A DNA stretch of 64,000 nucleotides, taken from the NCBI RefSeq assembly GCF_021390435.2, contig NZ_JAJVCN010000004.1, positions 1,964,501 to 2,028,500 on the forward strand. Direction: 5' to 3'. Position numbers and translations under genes: made by a program. Position 1 is the stretch's first letter. Every line of letters starts with the position of its first letter. The DNA is from Kibdelosporangium philippinense. Its GTDB lineage: Bacteria; Actinomycetota; Actinomycetes; Mycobacteriales; Pseudonocardiaceae. Below, piece after piece: positions 48,827 to 57,104 of the stretch. Under the pieces are notes generated by a model that saw nothing but the letters and a program-made list of their open reading frames with translations, was not told the DNA's origin and searched no databases.

Positions 48827-50560
48827 CTAGAGCCTGGTGGGAGCTTCGATCCCCAGGAGATCCAAGCCCAGCGTGAGCACCTTGGATGTCAAGGCGCACA
48901 ACACCAACCGGGACGCACGTAGCTCCTCGGACTCGGCCTTGAGCACGGGACACTTCTCGAAGAACGCGGTGAACGTTGTCGAGGTCTCGTACAGGTAGGT
49001 CGCCAGTTTGTGCGGGGTGTAGCCGTCGATCGCGGCCTGGATCGCGGCTGGCAGCTGTAGCAGTTGCACCGCGAGGTCGCGTTCGGCTTGCTCGGCCAGG
49101 ATCACCTTCGTGCCCGGTTCGACTGTCTGGCCGGACTTGCGGATGATCGAAAGGTTCCGCGCGTTGGCGTACTGCAGGTACGCGGCCGTGTTGCCGTCCG
49201 TTGCCAGCATCCGCTCCCACGAGAAGGTGTAGTCCTTCTCCCGGTCGTTGGACAGGTCGGCGTACTTGATCGCGCCGATGCCGACCGCGTGGGCGACTTT
49301 GGCCTGGTCGGCCTCGTCGAGCTCGCTGCGCGACCGGACCAGTTCGGCGGCCTTGTGGATGGCCTCGTCCAGCAGGTCGCTCAGCTTGATCGAGCCGCCT
49401 GCCCTTGTCCGGAACATCTTGCCGTCCTCGCCGAGGATCGACCCGAAGTTCACGTGCACAGCGGTGTGTTCGGCGCCGAGCCAGCCCGCGTCCCGCGATG
49501 CCGCGAAGACCATCGCGAAGTGCTGGGACTGCGGCGTGCCCACGACGTAGACGAGATCCGTGGCGCCGCGCTCACCGGTCCAGTACCGCACAGTCGCGAG
49601 GTCGGTGCTCATGTAGCCGTAGCCGCCGTCGCTCTTGCGCACGATCAACGGCAGCGGATCGCCTTCACGGTTGACGAAACCCTTGGGGAAGACGCAAACC
49701 GCGCCGTCGCTGATCTCGGTCAGGCCCTTTTTCTCGAGCTCGTCGACGGTGTCGGCAAGGAACGGGTTGTAGAAGCTCTCGCCGTAGTTGTCCTCAGGCG
49801 TCAGGCCGATGCCCATCGTCTGATAGACCTTCATGAAGTGCCGCATGGACTCGTTCACGAGCTCATGCCACAGCCGCAAGGTCTCCTCGTCGCCGCCCTG
49901 CAGCTCCACCACGCGCAGCCGGGCCCGCTCGGCGAAGTCCGGGTCGGCGTCGAACTTCTTGCGCGCTTCCTGGTAGAAGGTGTTCAGGTCGCTGATCGAG
50001 TGCTCAGCGCTGAAGCCCTCGTCGATCAGGTGCTCGATCAGCATCCCGAACGGCGTTCCCCAGTCACCGAGGTGGTTGTGCGGGATGACCTCGTCGCCGT
50101 TGAACCGCAGCAGCCGCACGAGCGCGTCACCGATGATCGTCGACCGCACGTGACCGACGTGCATCTCCTTGGCCACGTTCGGGCTGGAGTAGTCGATCGC
50201 GATCCGCCGTGGCGTGTCGGTCGCTTTGACGCCAAGCCTCGGGTCGCTGAACAGGCCTTCCATCTGGGTGGTGAGCCAGGTGTCGGTCAGCGTCAGGTTG
50301 ATGAAACCGGGACCGGCGATCTCCGGTTCGACGATCAGGTCGGTGCCGTCCAATGCTTGAACGATCGCGGCGGCGACCTCCCTCGGCGGCCTGCCGAGTT
50401 TCTTGGCAAGGCCCATGGCGGCGTTGCACTGGTAGTCCGCGCCCGGTCGGCTTGACGGGCGGATCAGCGCCTCCGCCAGCGTGATGTCCAGGTCAAGCGA
50501 CGACTTCACCGCGGCGGCGACCCGCGCGGCCAATTCCAGTCCAACGTCTCCGTGTAGCAC
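48827..50560 (-). CDS. argS: Arginyl-tRNA synthetase
   Basis: 577 residues. N-terminal Add1 domain (about 1-95), the class I HIGH motif as HVGH in PNVAKEMHVGHVRSTIIGDAL (about 131), the Arg-specific region YVVGTPQSQHFAMVFAA and GEDGKMFRTRAGG, and the C-terminal DALR anticodon-binding domain with AAYLQYANARNLSIIRKSG and TTFTAFFEKCPVL. It charges tRNA-Arg with arginine in the cytoplasm. GTG start. Many actinobacteria carry a different housekeeping argS (next to lysA/thrA), and this gene stands alone, so it may be a second copy; that cannot be decided here. Confidence 0.93.
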   Translation of the reverse strand: MLHGDVGLELAARVAAAVKSSLDLDITLAEALIRPSSRPGADYQCNAAMGLAKKLGRPPREVAAAIVQALDGTDLIVEPEIAGPGFINLTLTDTWLTTQMEGLFSDPRLGVKATDTPRRIAIDYSSPNVAKEMHVGHVRSTIIGDALVRLLRFNGDEVIPHNHLGDWGTPFGMLIEHLIDEGFSAEHSISDLNTFYQEARKKFDADPDFAERARLRVVELQGGDEETLRLWHELVNESMRHFMKVYQTMGIGLTPEDNYGESFYNPFLADTVDELEKKGLTEISDGAVCVFPKGFVNREGDPLPLIVRKSDGGYGYMSTDLATVRYWTGERGATDLVYVVGTPQSQHFAMVFAASRDAGWLGAEHTAVHVNFGSILGEDGKMFRTRAGGSIKLSDLLDEAIHKAAELVRSRSELDEADQAKVAHAVGIGAIKYADLSNDREKDYTFSWERMLATDGNTAAYLQYANARNLSIIRKSGQTVEPGTKVILAEQAERDLAVQLLQLPAAIQAAIDGYTPHKLATYLYETSTTFTAFFEKCPVLKAESEELRASRLVLCALTSKVLTLGLDLLGIEAPTRL

Positions 50561-50593
50561 CTATCCAGTATCCCAAATGGCGCCAACCGAGTA

Positions 50594-51430
50594 TCAGCCG
50601 AGCTTGTCCCAATGCTCCTGCGCGGCCGGGCGCCATTCCTGATGCTTGCGGTGGAACACTTGCGCGGCGTGCGCGCCACGCCAGTTCGCCGGCAGCAAGT
50701 CGGCTGGCAACTGCGGGTCGAGGAAGGGGAAGCGGCGCCATTCGTGCACCAGCATTGTCTGCGCGTGCAAGGTGGACGGGCCGTCCTCCGGGTCGAGCGC
50801 GCCGAACTCGTCGATGAACTCCTCGTACCGGCGCTCCACTTCGGACAGATCCCACGCGCGGGCGACCATCGAGCCCACTTCGCCGACCGAGCCGTACTCG
50901 GCGACGAACGACATGGCGCCACGGGTGAGTTCAAGGCCGGTGAGGATGCCTTTGGCCTCTTCCTGCCTGCTCGCGTCCGGGCAGATCCACACGCCTGCTT
51001 CCGGCGAGCCGAACCCTGCCCACGTCAACCGGGTCCGCAGCCGGTGCCGCAGGTCGCGTTTAGACTCAGGCACCGAGACGAGCAACACCAGCCAGCGGCC
51101 GTCCCACTGGCGTTCGACGCTGCCGAACTCGTAGATCCGCTGCGCGCCTTCGGTGAGCAGTTTGCGCCCTGGCGGGGTGAGCGACCAGCGGACCCGGCGG
51201 CCGACTCGGTCCGAGGTCAGCCAGCCTTCGGCGGCCGTGCGGGCCAGCGCCTGGCGCGCGGACTTCTCCTCGATCTCGAATTTGGCCAGTGTGTTGACAA
51301 GGACGGAAGTCCACACGGGGTTCTCGCGGGGCAGCACGTACTCACCGAGTATGGTCATCAGCAGTGAACGCGCGCTGGTGTGACTGACTTCCCTGCGCCG
51401 GGTCACCATCGGTCGGCTCATTCCCGACAT
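50594..51430 (-). CDS. PaaX-like transcriptional regulator
   Basis: 278 residues. N-terminal winged helix: SARSLLMTILGEYVLP, SVLVNTLAKFEIEEKSARQALARTA and GWLTSDRVGRRVRWSLTPPG (about 17-90). The middle domain WDGRWLVLLVSVPESKRDLRHRLRTRL and LTWAGFGSPEAGVWICPD, and a C-terminal PaaX_C domain follow. PaaX represses phenylacetyl-CoA catabolism in E. coli; the target here is unknown. Starts at 51430, 51421 and 51409 are all possible; the first is given. Confidence 0.85.
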   Translation of the reverse strand: MSGMSRPMVTRRREVSHTSARSLLMTILGEYVLPRENPVWTSVLVNTLAKFEIEEKSARQALARTAAEGWLTSDRVGRRVRWSLTPPGRKLLTEGAQRIYEFGSVERQWDGRWLVLLVSVPESKRDLRHRLRTRLTWAGFGSPEAGVWICPDASRQEEAKGILTGLELTRGAMSFVAEYGSVGEVGSMVARAWDLSEVERRYEEFIDEFGALDPEDGPSTLHAQTMLVHEWRRFPFLDPQLPADLLPANWRGAHAAQVFHRKHQEWRPAAQEHWDKLG

Positions 51431-51536
51431 AATACATGATGTGGACGTGTCGTCACGTTTTTGTAGAACTTCGGTTGTATCTAATTTATACGGGCCGCCC
51501 CGAGACTCTCGCTGAGCATCAAGCGAAGGGATCGGG

Positions 51537-52439
51537 ATGAGACTCAGGCGGTTGATGGGGTTGGGTGTCGCGCTGCTCAGTGCGACCGGATTCATTGTCT
51601 TCGCGGGGGCGGCGGAGGCGGCCGGGCCACGGCCTGCGTTCCAGTTGCCCTTCCCGTGCAATCAGGCGTGGCACGGCAACTCCAGCAATTCCAGCGCGCA
51701 CCGGGCATGGGAGATCGACTTCAACCGGGGCAGCACAGCGGACGCGGATCTGGGTGACACAGTTGTCGCCGCGGCCGCCGGCAAGGTGGTGATCTCGGCA
51801 CATCAGGGTTCCGCGAACGGCTACGGAAACCTCGTCAAGATCGACCACGGCGGCGGCTGGTCGACCTACTACGCGCACCTGCGGATGCGCTCGGTGGCGC
51901 TGAACGCGCAGGTCAGCCGTGGCCAGAAGATCGGCGAAGTCGGCGACACCAGCAAGCCTGGCAACAACATCTCGCCGCATCTGCACTACGAGGTCCGCAC
52001 GACTGACGCGGCATATCCGGCGAACATCCAGAAAGCGGTGTTCAACGGAACGACCTTCGGCTACCCCGACCAAACGGTGACGTCCCGCAATTGCGACGGC
52101 GGCGGATCCAACAACCCGTACGACGCGACCGAGGTTTGCGGCAGCGGATTCAATGTCGTCGACTCCGCGGTGATCGGCAGTTCGGCCGCGACGGCCTATT
52201 TGCTGTGGAACGCGGGCACATCGCAGAACTGCGTGGTGACGCTGAAGAACACCTCGGTCGGCAGTGCGACGTCGGTGTCGGCGTATTTGGAGGTCCAAGG
52301 CTCGGCCCGGCAGACCGATTCCGGAAATTTCGAGTACTACGCCGGACCGGTGAAAGCCGCCGCACCTGACAAATGCGTCAAGTGGGGCGGCTCGTCCGGA
52401 TCAAGCCGCTACGACAGCCCGTTCGAGCACTGCTCGTGA
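51537..52439 (+). CDS. Secreted M23-family metallopeptidase
   Basis: 300 residues. Sec signal MRLRRLMGLGVALLSATGFIVFAGAAEA, cleaved near residue 30. The LytM/M23 domain (about 40-170) has HRAWEIDF (H-x5-D zinc ligands), HGGGWSTYYAHL and SPHLHYEV (the HxH ligand motif). After it comes a cysteine-containing beta-rich C-terminal part (about 185-300) with no clear family. M23 enzymes cut peptidoglycan cross-bridges or glycine-rich peptides. ATG at 51537 after AAGGGAT. Confidence 0.88.
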   Translation: MRLRRLMGLGVALLSATGFIVFAGAAEAAGPRPAFQLPFPCNQAWHGNSSNSSAHRAWEIDFNRGSTADADLGDTVVAAAAGKVVISAHQGSANGYGNLVKIDHGGGWSTYYAHLRMRSVALNAQVSRGQKIGEVGDTSKPGNNISPHLHYEVRTTDAAYPANIQKAVFNGTTFGYPDQTVTSRNCDGGGSNNPYDATEVCGSGFNVVDSAVIGSSAATAYLLWNAGTSQNCVVTLKNTSVGSATSVSAYLEVQGSARQTDSGNFEYYAGPVKAAAPDKCVKWGGSSGSSRYDSPFEHCS

Positions 52440-52522
52440 CGGCGCTGCAGCTTTGACGGCTTGGCCGCGCTGGTCATTTACGCACCGCAACACGCCCGAC
52501 ATCGCCCCAGCCATGCTGACGC

Positions 52523-53221
52523 TCAGCGCACAGCGGAGATGTCGGCTGCGTGGGGCGGGGTGGAAATGACCGGCTCCCGGCGGCCAAGCCCGTCCGAGCG
52601 GAGCGAGGACAATGCAACACAGGCGAGGGCTGCCACGGCCGCTACTTCGGTGATGAGCAGCCCTCGCTCGACGGCGCCGAGCGGGATCGCGACCCACCAA
52701 CGAACACCGGTGGCCGGCTGGAGCATCACGGCACCGAGGATGAACGCGAACCAGCCGAGCGACAGCACGCCAAGCCACATCGGCCACGCGGCCTTCGCCT
52801 TACGGCCCACGATGATCGCGGCGATGGGTAGCGTCACGAACGCGACGACGCTGGCGTAGCGATGGATCATGCCGCCGAAGCTCGGCCCGATGGCCCCGTT
52901 GTTCTTCGGGAACGCGACGATCGCGATCAGGCACACCGCCCACAACCCGATCAGGATCGACGCGGACGAGAGGGGTTTGATGACCTGGCGGCTGACCAAC
53001 GCGGCGATCACCGCGAAGGACCCGATGGCCAGTGCCATCACCCCGACATTGAACACCCATGCGTCTTCCAGTAGCGCGTACTCGCTGATAGTTCGGCGAA
53101 CCGGGCTGACCTGTGACGACGGCGGCAGGACGTGCAGCAGCCCGATGGTGATGACCGAGGCCGCGACGCCGAGAAGGCCAAGGTTGCCGGTCGCTCGGGA
53201 CCAAGGTGTGATCGCGGCCAT
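52523..53221 (-). CDS. DUF998-family membrane protein
   Basis: 232 residues with about six membrane segments (for example NLGLLGVAASVITIGLLHV, VGVMALAIGSFAVIAALV, SILIGLWAVCLIAIVAFP, VVAFVTLPIAAIIVG, WLGVLSLGWFAFILGAVM, LITEVAAVAALACVAL). The segment RTISEYALLEDAWVFNVGV after helix 1 is typical for DUF998. Function unknown. The ATG at 53221 has GGAGG eight bases upstream; longer readings are not supported. Confidence 0.8.
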   Translation of the reverse strand: MAAITPWSRATGNLGLLGVAASVITIGLLHVLPPSSQVSPVRRTISEYALLEDAWVFNVGVMALAIGSFAVIAALVSRQVIKPLSSASILIGLWAVCLIAIVAFPKNNGAIGPSFGGMIHRYASVVAFVTLPIAAIIVGRKAKAAWPMWLGVLSLGWFAFILGAVMLQPATGVRWWVAIPLGAVERGLLITEVAAVAALACVALSSLRSDGLGRREPVISTPPHAADISAVR

Positions 53222-53359
53222 GGGGACTACCTCCTGCAGGTGAGTGTGTCTGACAAATGGACCAACTTCCGAAAAATTCGCGTCGTTCCCGGCGACAGGG
53301 GTTTGACAGCTTGGGGTGCTGGGTAACCCCCGGCCATGTTTGCCGGCGCCGAGGAACGG

Positions 53360-53692
53360 ATGCTTGGACCACTGGTCTGGGTGCACCTGGTGATGTACAG
53401 ACCGGTGCTGTTGCCCGACAGGTCGGTCACGGACGTGGTTCGTGACGTCGAAGAGTTGGCCGGGCTGATGGCCGATCTCCTCGCGGTCGATTCCCCGCAA
53501 CCCGCGGCGCACATCGCGGAAGCCAACCGCGTACTGGACGAATGCTGCGCGTTCGTCGAGCGCTGGACGCTGGGGCAGGAGCGTCAAGGTGCCTTCCGTG
53601 GCGACGTGCTCAGGCTGCGCATGCGCCTGGACACGATCGCGAACCGCCTGGTGCCGGACGCGGAGCTTGAGATGGCGCAAAAGGCGTCGTAA
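53360..53692 (+). CDS. Small helical protein of unknown function
   Basis: 110 residues, starting MLGPLVWVHLVMYRPVLLP; an ATG at 53336 would add eight residues but lacks a ribosome binding site, whereas GAGGAACGG precedes 53360. The rest is helical with many Asp, Glu and Arg (VTDVVRDVEELAGLMADLL, FRGDVLRLRMRLDTIANRLV). No family recognised. The next gene, also unknown, starts 31 bases after its stop. Confidence 0.55.
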   Translation: MLGPLVWVHLVMYRPVLLPDRSVTDVVRDVEELAGLMADLLAVDSPQPAAHIAEANRVLDECCAFVERWTLGQERQGAFRGDVLRLRMRLDTIANRLVPDAELEMAQKAS

Positions 53693-53723
53693 TCCAGGGG
53701 TCTTGCCCTTATCGTTCCCCGGC

Positions 53724-54332
53724 ATGGACGAGGTCTTTGCCGGGGTTCCGCGCGTCAGCGGCAAGGTTTCCGGGTGCTCGCGGTGCTATTCGGAGGCCGA
53801 GCTCGAGCTGTTCGGCGGCGATCCGGCGCTGGTGCCCGACCGTCTGGTCGTCTCGTTCGCCACTGACGCCACCGATCACTGGTCCGAGGACCAATATGGC
53901 CTGATTTGGCGTGGTCTCGCGCCCCGGATCCTGAGGCTGCTCGACCCGGATCCGGATGAGCGCGTACTGCGCGGCCTGTCCTTCGCCCGATTCTCGACAT
54001 GGCCGGAGGAAGAACAGGCCGCCGTTCGCCACGAGGTGCGCGAGATCGTCACGCGTGCTTTCACCACTTGGGACCACCCGTTTCCGCTTGAAGAGCTGCT
54101 CTGCGCTGTCGCTTACGTGGACGGGGAGTTGGCGCCGTGGCTGGGCTACCTGGACACGCTGGGCGCTGACGCGGATGCCCCGATCGCGTTGCTCGCCGAG
54201 CAGTGGGCCAGCGAACTGCCCAAGGGAACGCTGTTGCAGTGGCGGTTGCACGACGAAGACTCGACGGAGCCGATCCGTGACTGGCTCTACTCGGACGCCT
54301 TGCACGACCGCCTGAAGCGCATGGGTGACTAG
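53724..54332 (+). CDS. Unknown protein, possible partner of the preceding gene
   Basis: 202 residues. A CSRC pair near residue 14, then PALVPDRLVVSFATDATDHWSEDQYGLIWRGLAPRIL and LPWLGY-like aromatic-rich segments (ELAPWLGYLDTLGADADAPIALLAEQWASELP). No signal peptide or membrane helix. No family is recognised. The ATG at 53724 starts the conserved-looking part. It converges with the DHFR-like gene, overlapping it by four bases. Confidence 0.6.
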   Translation: MDEVFAGVPRVSGKVSGCSRCYSEAELELFGGDPALVPDRLVVSFATDATDHWSEDQYGLIWRGLAPRILRLLDPDPDERVLRGLSFARFSTWPEEEQAAVRHEVREIVTRAFTTWDHPFPLEELLCAVAYVDGELAPWLGYLDTLGADADAPIALLAEQWASELPKGTLLQWRLHDEDSTEPIRDWLYSDALHDRLKRMGD

Positions 54333-54946
54333 ACGAAGGCCGCGACACCTTCGTACTTCGCGGTCGGGGCGACGCCGACGGGTTCGTAGTGCAGCAGCAG
54401 CATGCCCGTCGGTGTCACCTCGTGCTGAACGAGCGTGAGGCCCACGGGGTGGTCCAGCAAACGGCGCCCAGTCCCCAGAACTGTGGGCACGACAACGAGC
54501 CGGACCAAGTCGACAAGTCCCGCTGCCACAAGCGCATTACCCAACCGGGCGCTGCCGTGGATCTGCAGTTCACGCCCCGGCTGCGCCTTGAGTTCCCCGA
54601 CGGTCTTGACCGGATCGCCGCGCAGTACGGTCGTCGGGTCCCAGTCGCCCGAGGTAAGGGTGTTGGTCACGACATACTTCGGCAACGCGTTCATCCGCTC
54701 GGTGAACGGGTCGTCGGGATCCGTTATCTGCGGCCAATCCCTGGCGAACGCCTGATAAGTCCGGCGGCCGAGCAGCAGGCCGTCCGCGAGGTCTAGCCAT
54801 TCCGACGTCCGGCGCACGAACACCTCATCCAGGTACGGCACGAGCCAGCCGCCCAGGGTGAAGCCGTCGGTGGTGTCCTCGGTGGGCGAGCCGGGGCCCT
54901 GCGCCACCCCATCAAGGGTGACAAAGGATGTGAGCGTGACCTTCAC
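54329..54946 (-). CDS. Dihydrofolate reductase-like (RibD C-terminal family) protein
   Basis: 205 residues. MKVTLTSFVTLDGVAQGPG at the start, GGWLVPYLDEVF, LLLGRRTYQAFARDWP (about 57-72), KYVVTNTLTSGDWDPTTVL, and a C-terminal half with LQIHGSARLGNALVAAGLVDLVRLVVVPTVLGTGRRLL. This is the YwjB/YyaP-like RibD_C group found in ArsR-AHSA1 operons; the substrate is unknown and it is not the housekeeping FolA. GTG start overlapping the stop of the AHSA1 gene. Confidence 0.88.
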   Translation of the reverse strand: MKVTLTSFVTLDGVAQGPGSPTEDTTDGFTLGGWLVPYLDEVFVRRTSEWLDLADGLLLGRRTYQAFARDWPQITDPDDPFTERMNALPKYVVTNTLTSGDWDPTTVLRGDPVKTVGELKAQPGRELQIHGSARLGNALVAAGLVDLVRLVVVPTVLGTGRRLLDHPVGLTLVQHEVTPTGMLLLHYEPVGVAPTAKYEGVAAFV

Positions 54947-55407
54947 TGTTCCGCCACCTCGGCCAGCTGCTTGGTCACGGTTGCCCAGCCTTCGAAAAAG
55001 CCCATTTCCTCGTGACGGGCACGCGACGCTGGATCCCCATGCCGAACAATCGCTTGATAGTCCGTGCCATCCGCGTGATCGCGAAAGATGATCTCAGCCG
55101 TGAGGGCCACGGGCTCAGGACTCACCGGCCGCCATGAGCTGTCGATCGCGTTGGTGAACACGAGCCGCTCGAACTCCTCGACCACGAGGAAACTCGCGTC
55201 CATGTGTGGCGTGAACTGCACGCCGTCCTCGCTCATCTGCGTCACGAGCCCGCCGCCGGCATGGGCTTCGAGGCGGTCGACCCGCAACACCAGTGGCGCC
55301 GGGATGAACCATTTGGCGAAGCGGGCTGGATCTGTCCACGCCGCCCAGACGGCTTTACGTGGGGCGCGGATGATGCGCGAGATCGTCAAATCAAGGTCGG
55401 GGTTCAT
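54943..55407 (-). CDS. SRPBCC / AHSA1-like protein
   Basis: 154 residues. The fold starts LTISRIIRAPRKAVWAAWTDPARFAKWFIP, followed by strands VTQMSEDGVQF, EEFERLVFTNAI and TAEIIFRDHADGTDYQAIVRHGDPASRARHEEMGFFEGW. These are the marks of the AHSA1/START-like ligand-binding family. Role usually unknown; in these operons it may bind the inducer. ATG overlaps the arsR-type gene stop (ATGA). Confidence 0.9.
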   Translation of the reverse strand: MNPDLDLTISRIIRAPRKAVWAAWTDPARFAKWFIPAPLVLRVDRLEAHAGGGLVTQMSEDGVQFTPHMDASFLVVEEFERLVFTNAIDSSWRPVSPEPVALTAEIIFRDHADGTDYQAIVRHGDPASRARHEEMGFFEGWATVTKQLAEVAEQ

Positions 55408-55733
55408 TCGTTCTCCTCGGTGACAAGTCGTTCAAGGCGGTCGGTGCGCTCTTCCCAGACTCGGCGCTGCTCGTCGAGCCAGCCGTCGACCAGCGCGAGC
55501 CGTTCGCGGTTGAGCACGCAGGTGCGCACACGGCCGACCTTGTCCGTGCGGATCAGGTCGTTCGCCTCGAGCGTCCGGACATGCTTCATGAAGGACGGGA
55601 GAGTCATCGGAAACTCGCGGGCCAGGTCACCCACGCTCGTCGGGCCGCGGCCGAGCCGCCGGATGACGTCTCGCCTGGTCGGGTCGGCGAGGGCGATGAA
55701 CACGCCGTCGAGCTCAGCCGAATACTGTGCCAT
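55404..55733 (-). CDS. ArsR-family regulator
   Basis: 109 residues. The winged helix is FIALADPTRRDVIRRLGRGPTSVGDLAREFPMTLPSFMKHVRTLEANDLIRTDKVGRVRTCVLN (about 13-75, here described by its parts ALADPTRRDVIRRL, MTLPSFMKHVRTLE and GRVRTCVL). The C-terminal helix carries DGWLDEQRRVWEERTDRLE. No metal-binding cysteine pair, so it is the metal-independent SdpR-like type found with AHSA1 genes. First gene of its operon; three copies of GCTAAGTAT just upstream are the likely operator. Confidence 0.9.
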   Translation of the reverse strand: MAQYSAELDGVFIALADPTRRDVIRRLGRGPTSVGDLAREFPMTLPSFMKHVRTLEANDLIRTDKVGRVRTCVLNRERLALVDGWLDEQRRVWEERTDRLERLVTEENE

Positions 55734-55736
55734 GCG

Positions 55737-55783
55737 GCTAAGTATTAACCCGGCTCGATACTTAGCGCAAGGGCTAAGTATTA
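55737..55783. promoter_or_regulatory. Triple GCTAAGTAT operator of the ArsR operon
   Basis: GCTAAGTATTA at 55737-55747, its inverse ATACTTAGC at 55758-55766, and GCTAAGTATTA again at 55773-55783. The first lies four bases upstream of the arsR-type ATG; the third contains the TAA stop (55783-55781) of the upstream kinase gene. An inverted pair plus a third half-site fits binding of ArsR-type dimers and autoregulation. Confidence 0.75.
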
Positions 55784-57094
55784 GCGAGCCGAGCAGGTCA
55801 CATCGGGCTTCACCGGGTTCGGGCCGGTGGTTCCGGCGATGAAACCGAACGATGTCGACGAGTCCACGGCCTTGTTCCACTGCGCCGGAGCCACCTGGAT
55901 GGCCGTGCCGGCCTGTGACAGGGTGCCGTTCCAGAGGTTGTTGATCCGTTGGCCGTTGGGCAGCGTCCAGCTGACGGTCCAACCGTCCAAACGGGCCGTC
56001 GCACGGATCGTGACGAGGGCTTCGTAGCCGTTCTGCCACGAGTTCGTGATCCGATATTCGGCTTCACATGTCGACTGTGGACGGCTGCTGGGAGTGCCAG
56101 GGGGAATCACGAGTGGCTCTGGCAATGCTTGTGGAGGCTGGCCGCGGTTGATCGCAAGGCCCACCACGAGTCCGATTGCGACAAGGAGGACGGCTGCCGC
56201 TGCCAAGAGAATGCCGCGCTTTCGAGGTTTTGGCGGCGGCAGGGCCATAGTCGCTGTCCGTGGTTGAAACTCTGGCGGTCGTTTGCCGGTCCGCAGATAG
56301 TCCTCGGCTTCACGCATGGTCGGGCGTTCGGTGGGATCCGTGCGTAACAGCCATAACAGCAACGGACTCAGGGGACCGGATTGTCGAGGTGGGACTATCT
56401 CGCCGGTGGAAACCCTGCGTAACAAGGCGATCGTGTTTTCGTCCACACCGAACGGAGGCGTGCCTTCCGTTGCGGCGTACAGAGTTGAACCAAGTGAGTA
56501 CACATCGGACGGAAAGCCTGCCTTGTCGCCGCCCGCGACTTCCGGCGCCAGGAACGCCGGTGTGCCCGCGATGACGCCGACACTGGTCATCGTCGCGTCG
56601 CCGATGGCACGGGAGATCCCGAAGTCGGTGATCTTCACCGTGCCGTCCGGCGCTATCAAAACGTTGTCAGGCTTGACGTCCCGGTGCACGATGCCGACGT
56701 CGTGCGCGGCCGCCAACGCCCCGGCGATCTGGGCACCGATCCTGGCTACCTCGTCCGCGGGCAACGCGCCACGGTCGTTCAACACCGCCGACAGGCTTTC
56801 CGATGGCAGGTATTCCATGACCAGACAAGGCCTGCCGTCGTGCTCGACGACATCGTGCACCTGGATCGCGTTGGGGTGCTGGATCTTCGCGGCGAGACGG
56901 GCCTCGCGCATCACGCGCGCGTCGGCCTGTTCGCCTTCCGTGTCACCGAGAGCCGCGTCGAACGACAGGAGTTTGACCGCGACCGTCCGGTCAAGACGCT
57001 CGTCATGCGCGCGCCAGACCACCCCCATGGCCCCGCGGCCGATCTGGCCGACCAGCCGATATCGGTCGGCGACCAGGTCGTCCTTGTTCGTCAC
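55781..57094 (-). CDS. Transmembrane Ser/Thr protein kinase with a C-terminal CBM2-like domain
   Basis: 437 residues. Kinase domain about 12-260: GRGAMGVVW, VAVKLL, HRDVKPDNVLI, DFGISRAI, and AGTPAFLAPEV. One membrane segment, GILLAAAAVLLVAIGLVVGLAI (about 294-315). Outside, a proline-rich linker leads to about 95 residues with CEAEYRITNSWQNGYEALVTI, GWTVSWTLPNGQRINNLWNG and NKAVDSSTSFGFIA, ending in C: the family 2 carbohydrate-binding (cellulose/chitin) module, with its terminal cysteines and conserved tryptophans. The GTG start VTNKDDLVADRYRLVG fits the kinase. Sensing a polysaccharide is a reasonable inference. Confidence 0.88.
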   Translation of the reverse strand: MTNKDDLVADRYRLVGQIGRGAMGVVWRAHDERLDRTVAVKLLSFDAALGDTEGEQADARVMREARLAAKIQHPNAIQVHDVVEHDGRPCLVMEYLPSESLSAVLNDRGALPADEVARIGAQIAGALAAAHDVGIVHRDVKPDNVLIAPDGTVKITDFGISRAIGDATMTSVGVIAGTPAFLAPEVAGGDKAGFPSDVYSLGSTLYAATEGTPPFGVDENTIALLRRVSTGEIVPPRQSGPLSPLLLWLLRTDPTERPTMREAEDYLRTGKRPPEFQPRTATMALPPPKPRKRGILLAAAAVLLVAIGLVVGLAINRGQPPQALPEPLVIPPGTPSSRPQSTCEAEYRITNSWQNGYEALVTIRATARLDGWTVSWTLPNGQRINNLWNGTLSQAGTAIQVAPAQWNKAVDSSTSFGFIAGTTGPNPVKPDVTCSAR

Positions 57095-57104
57095 CCAGCC
57101 GATT

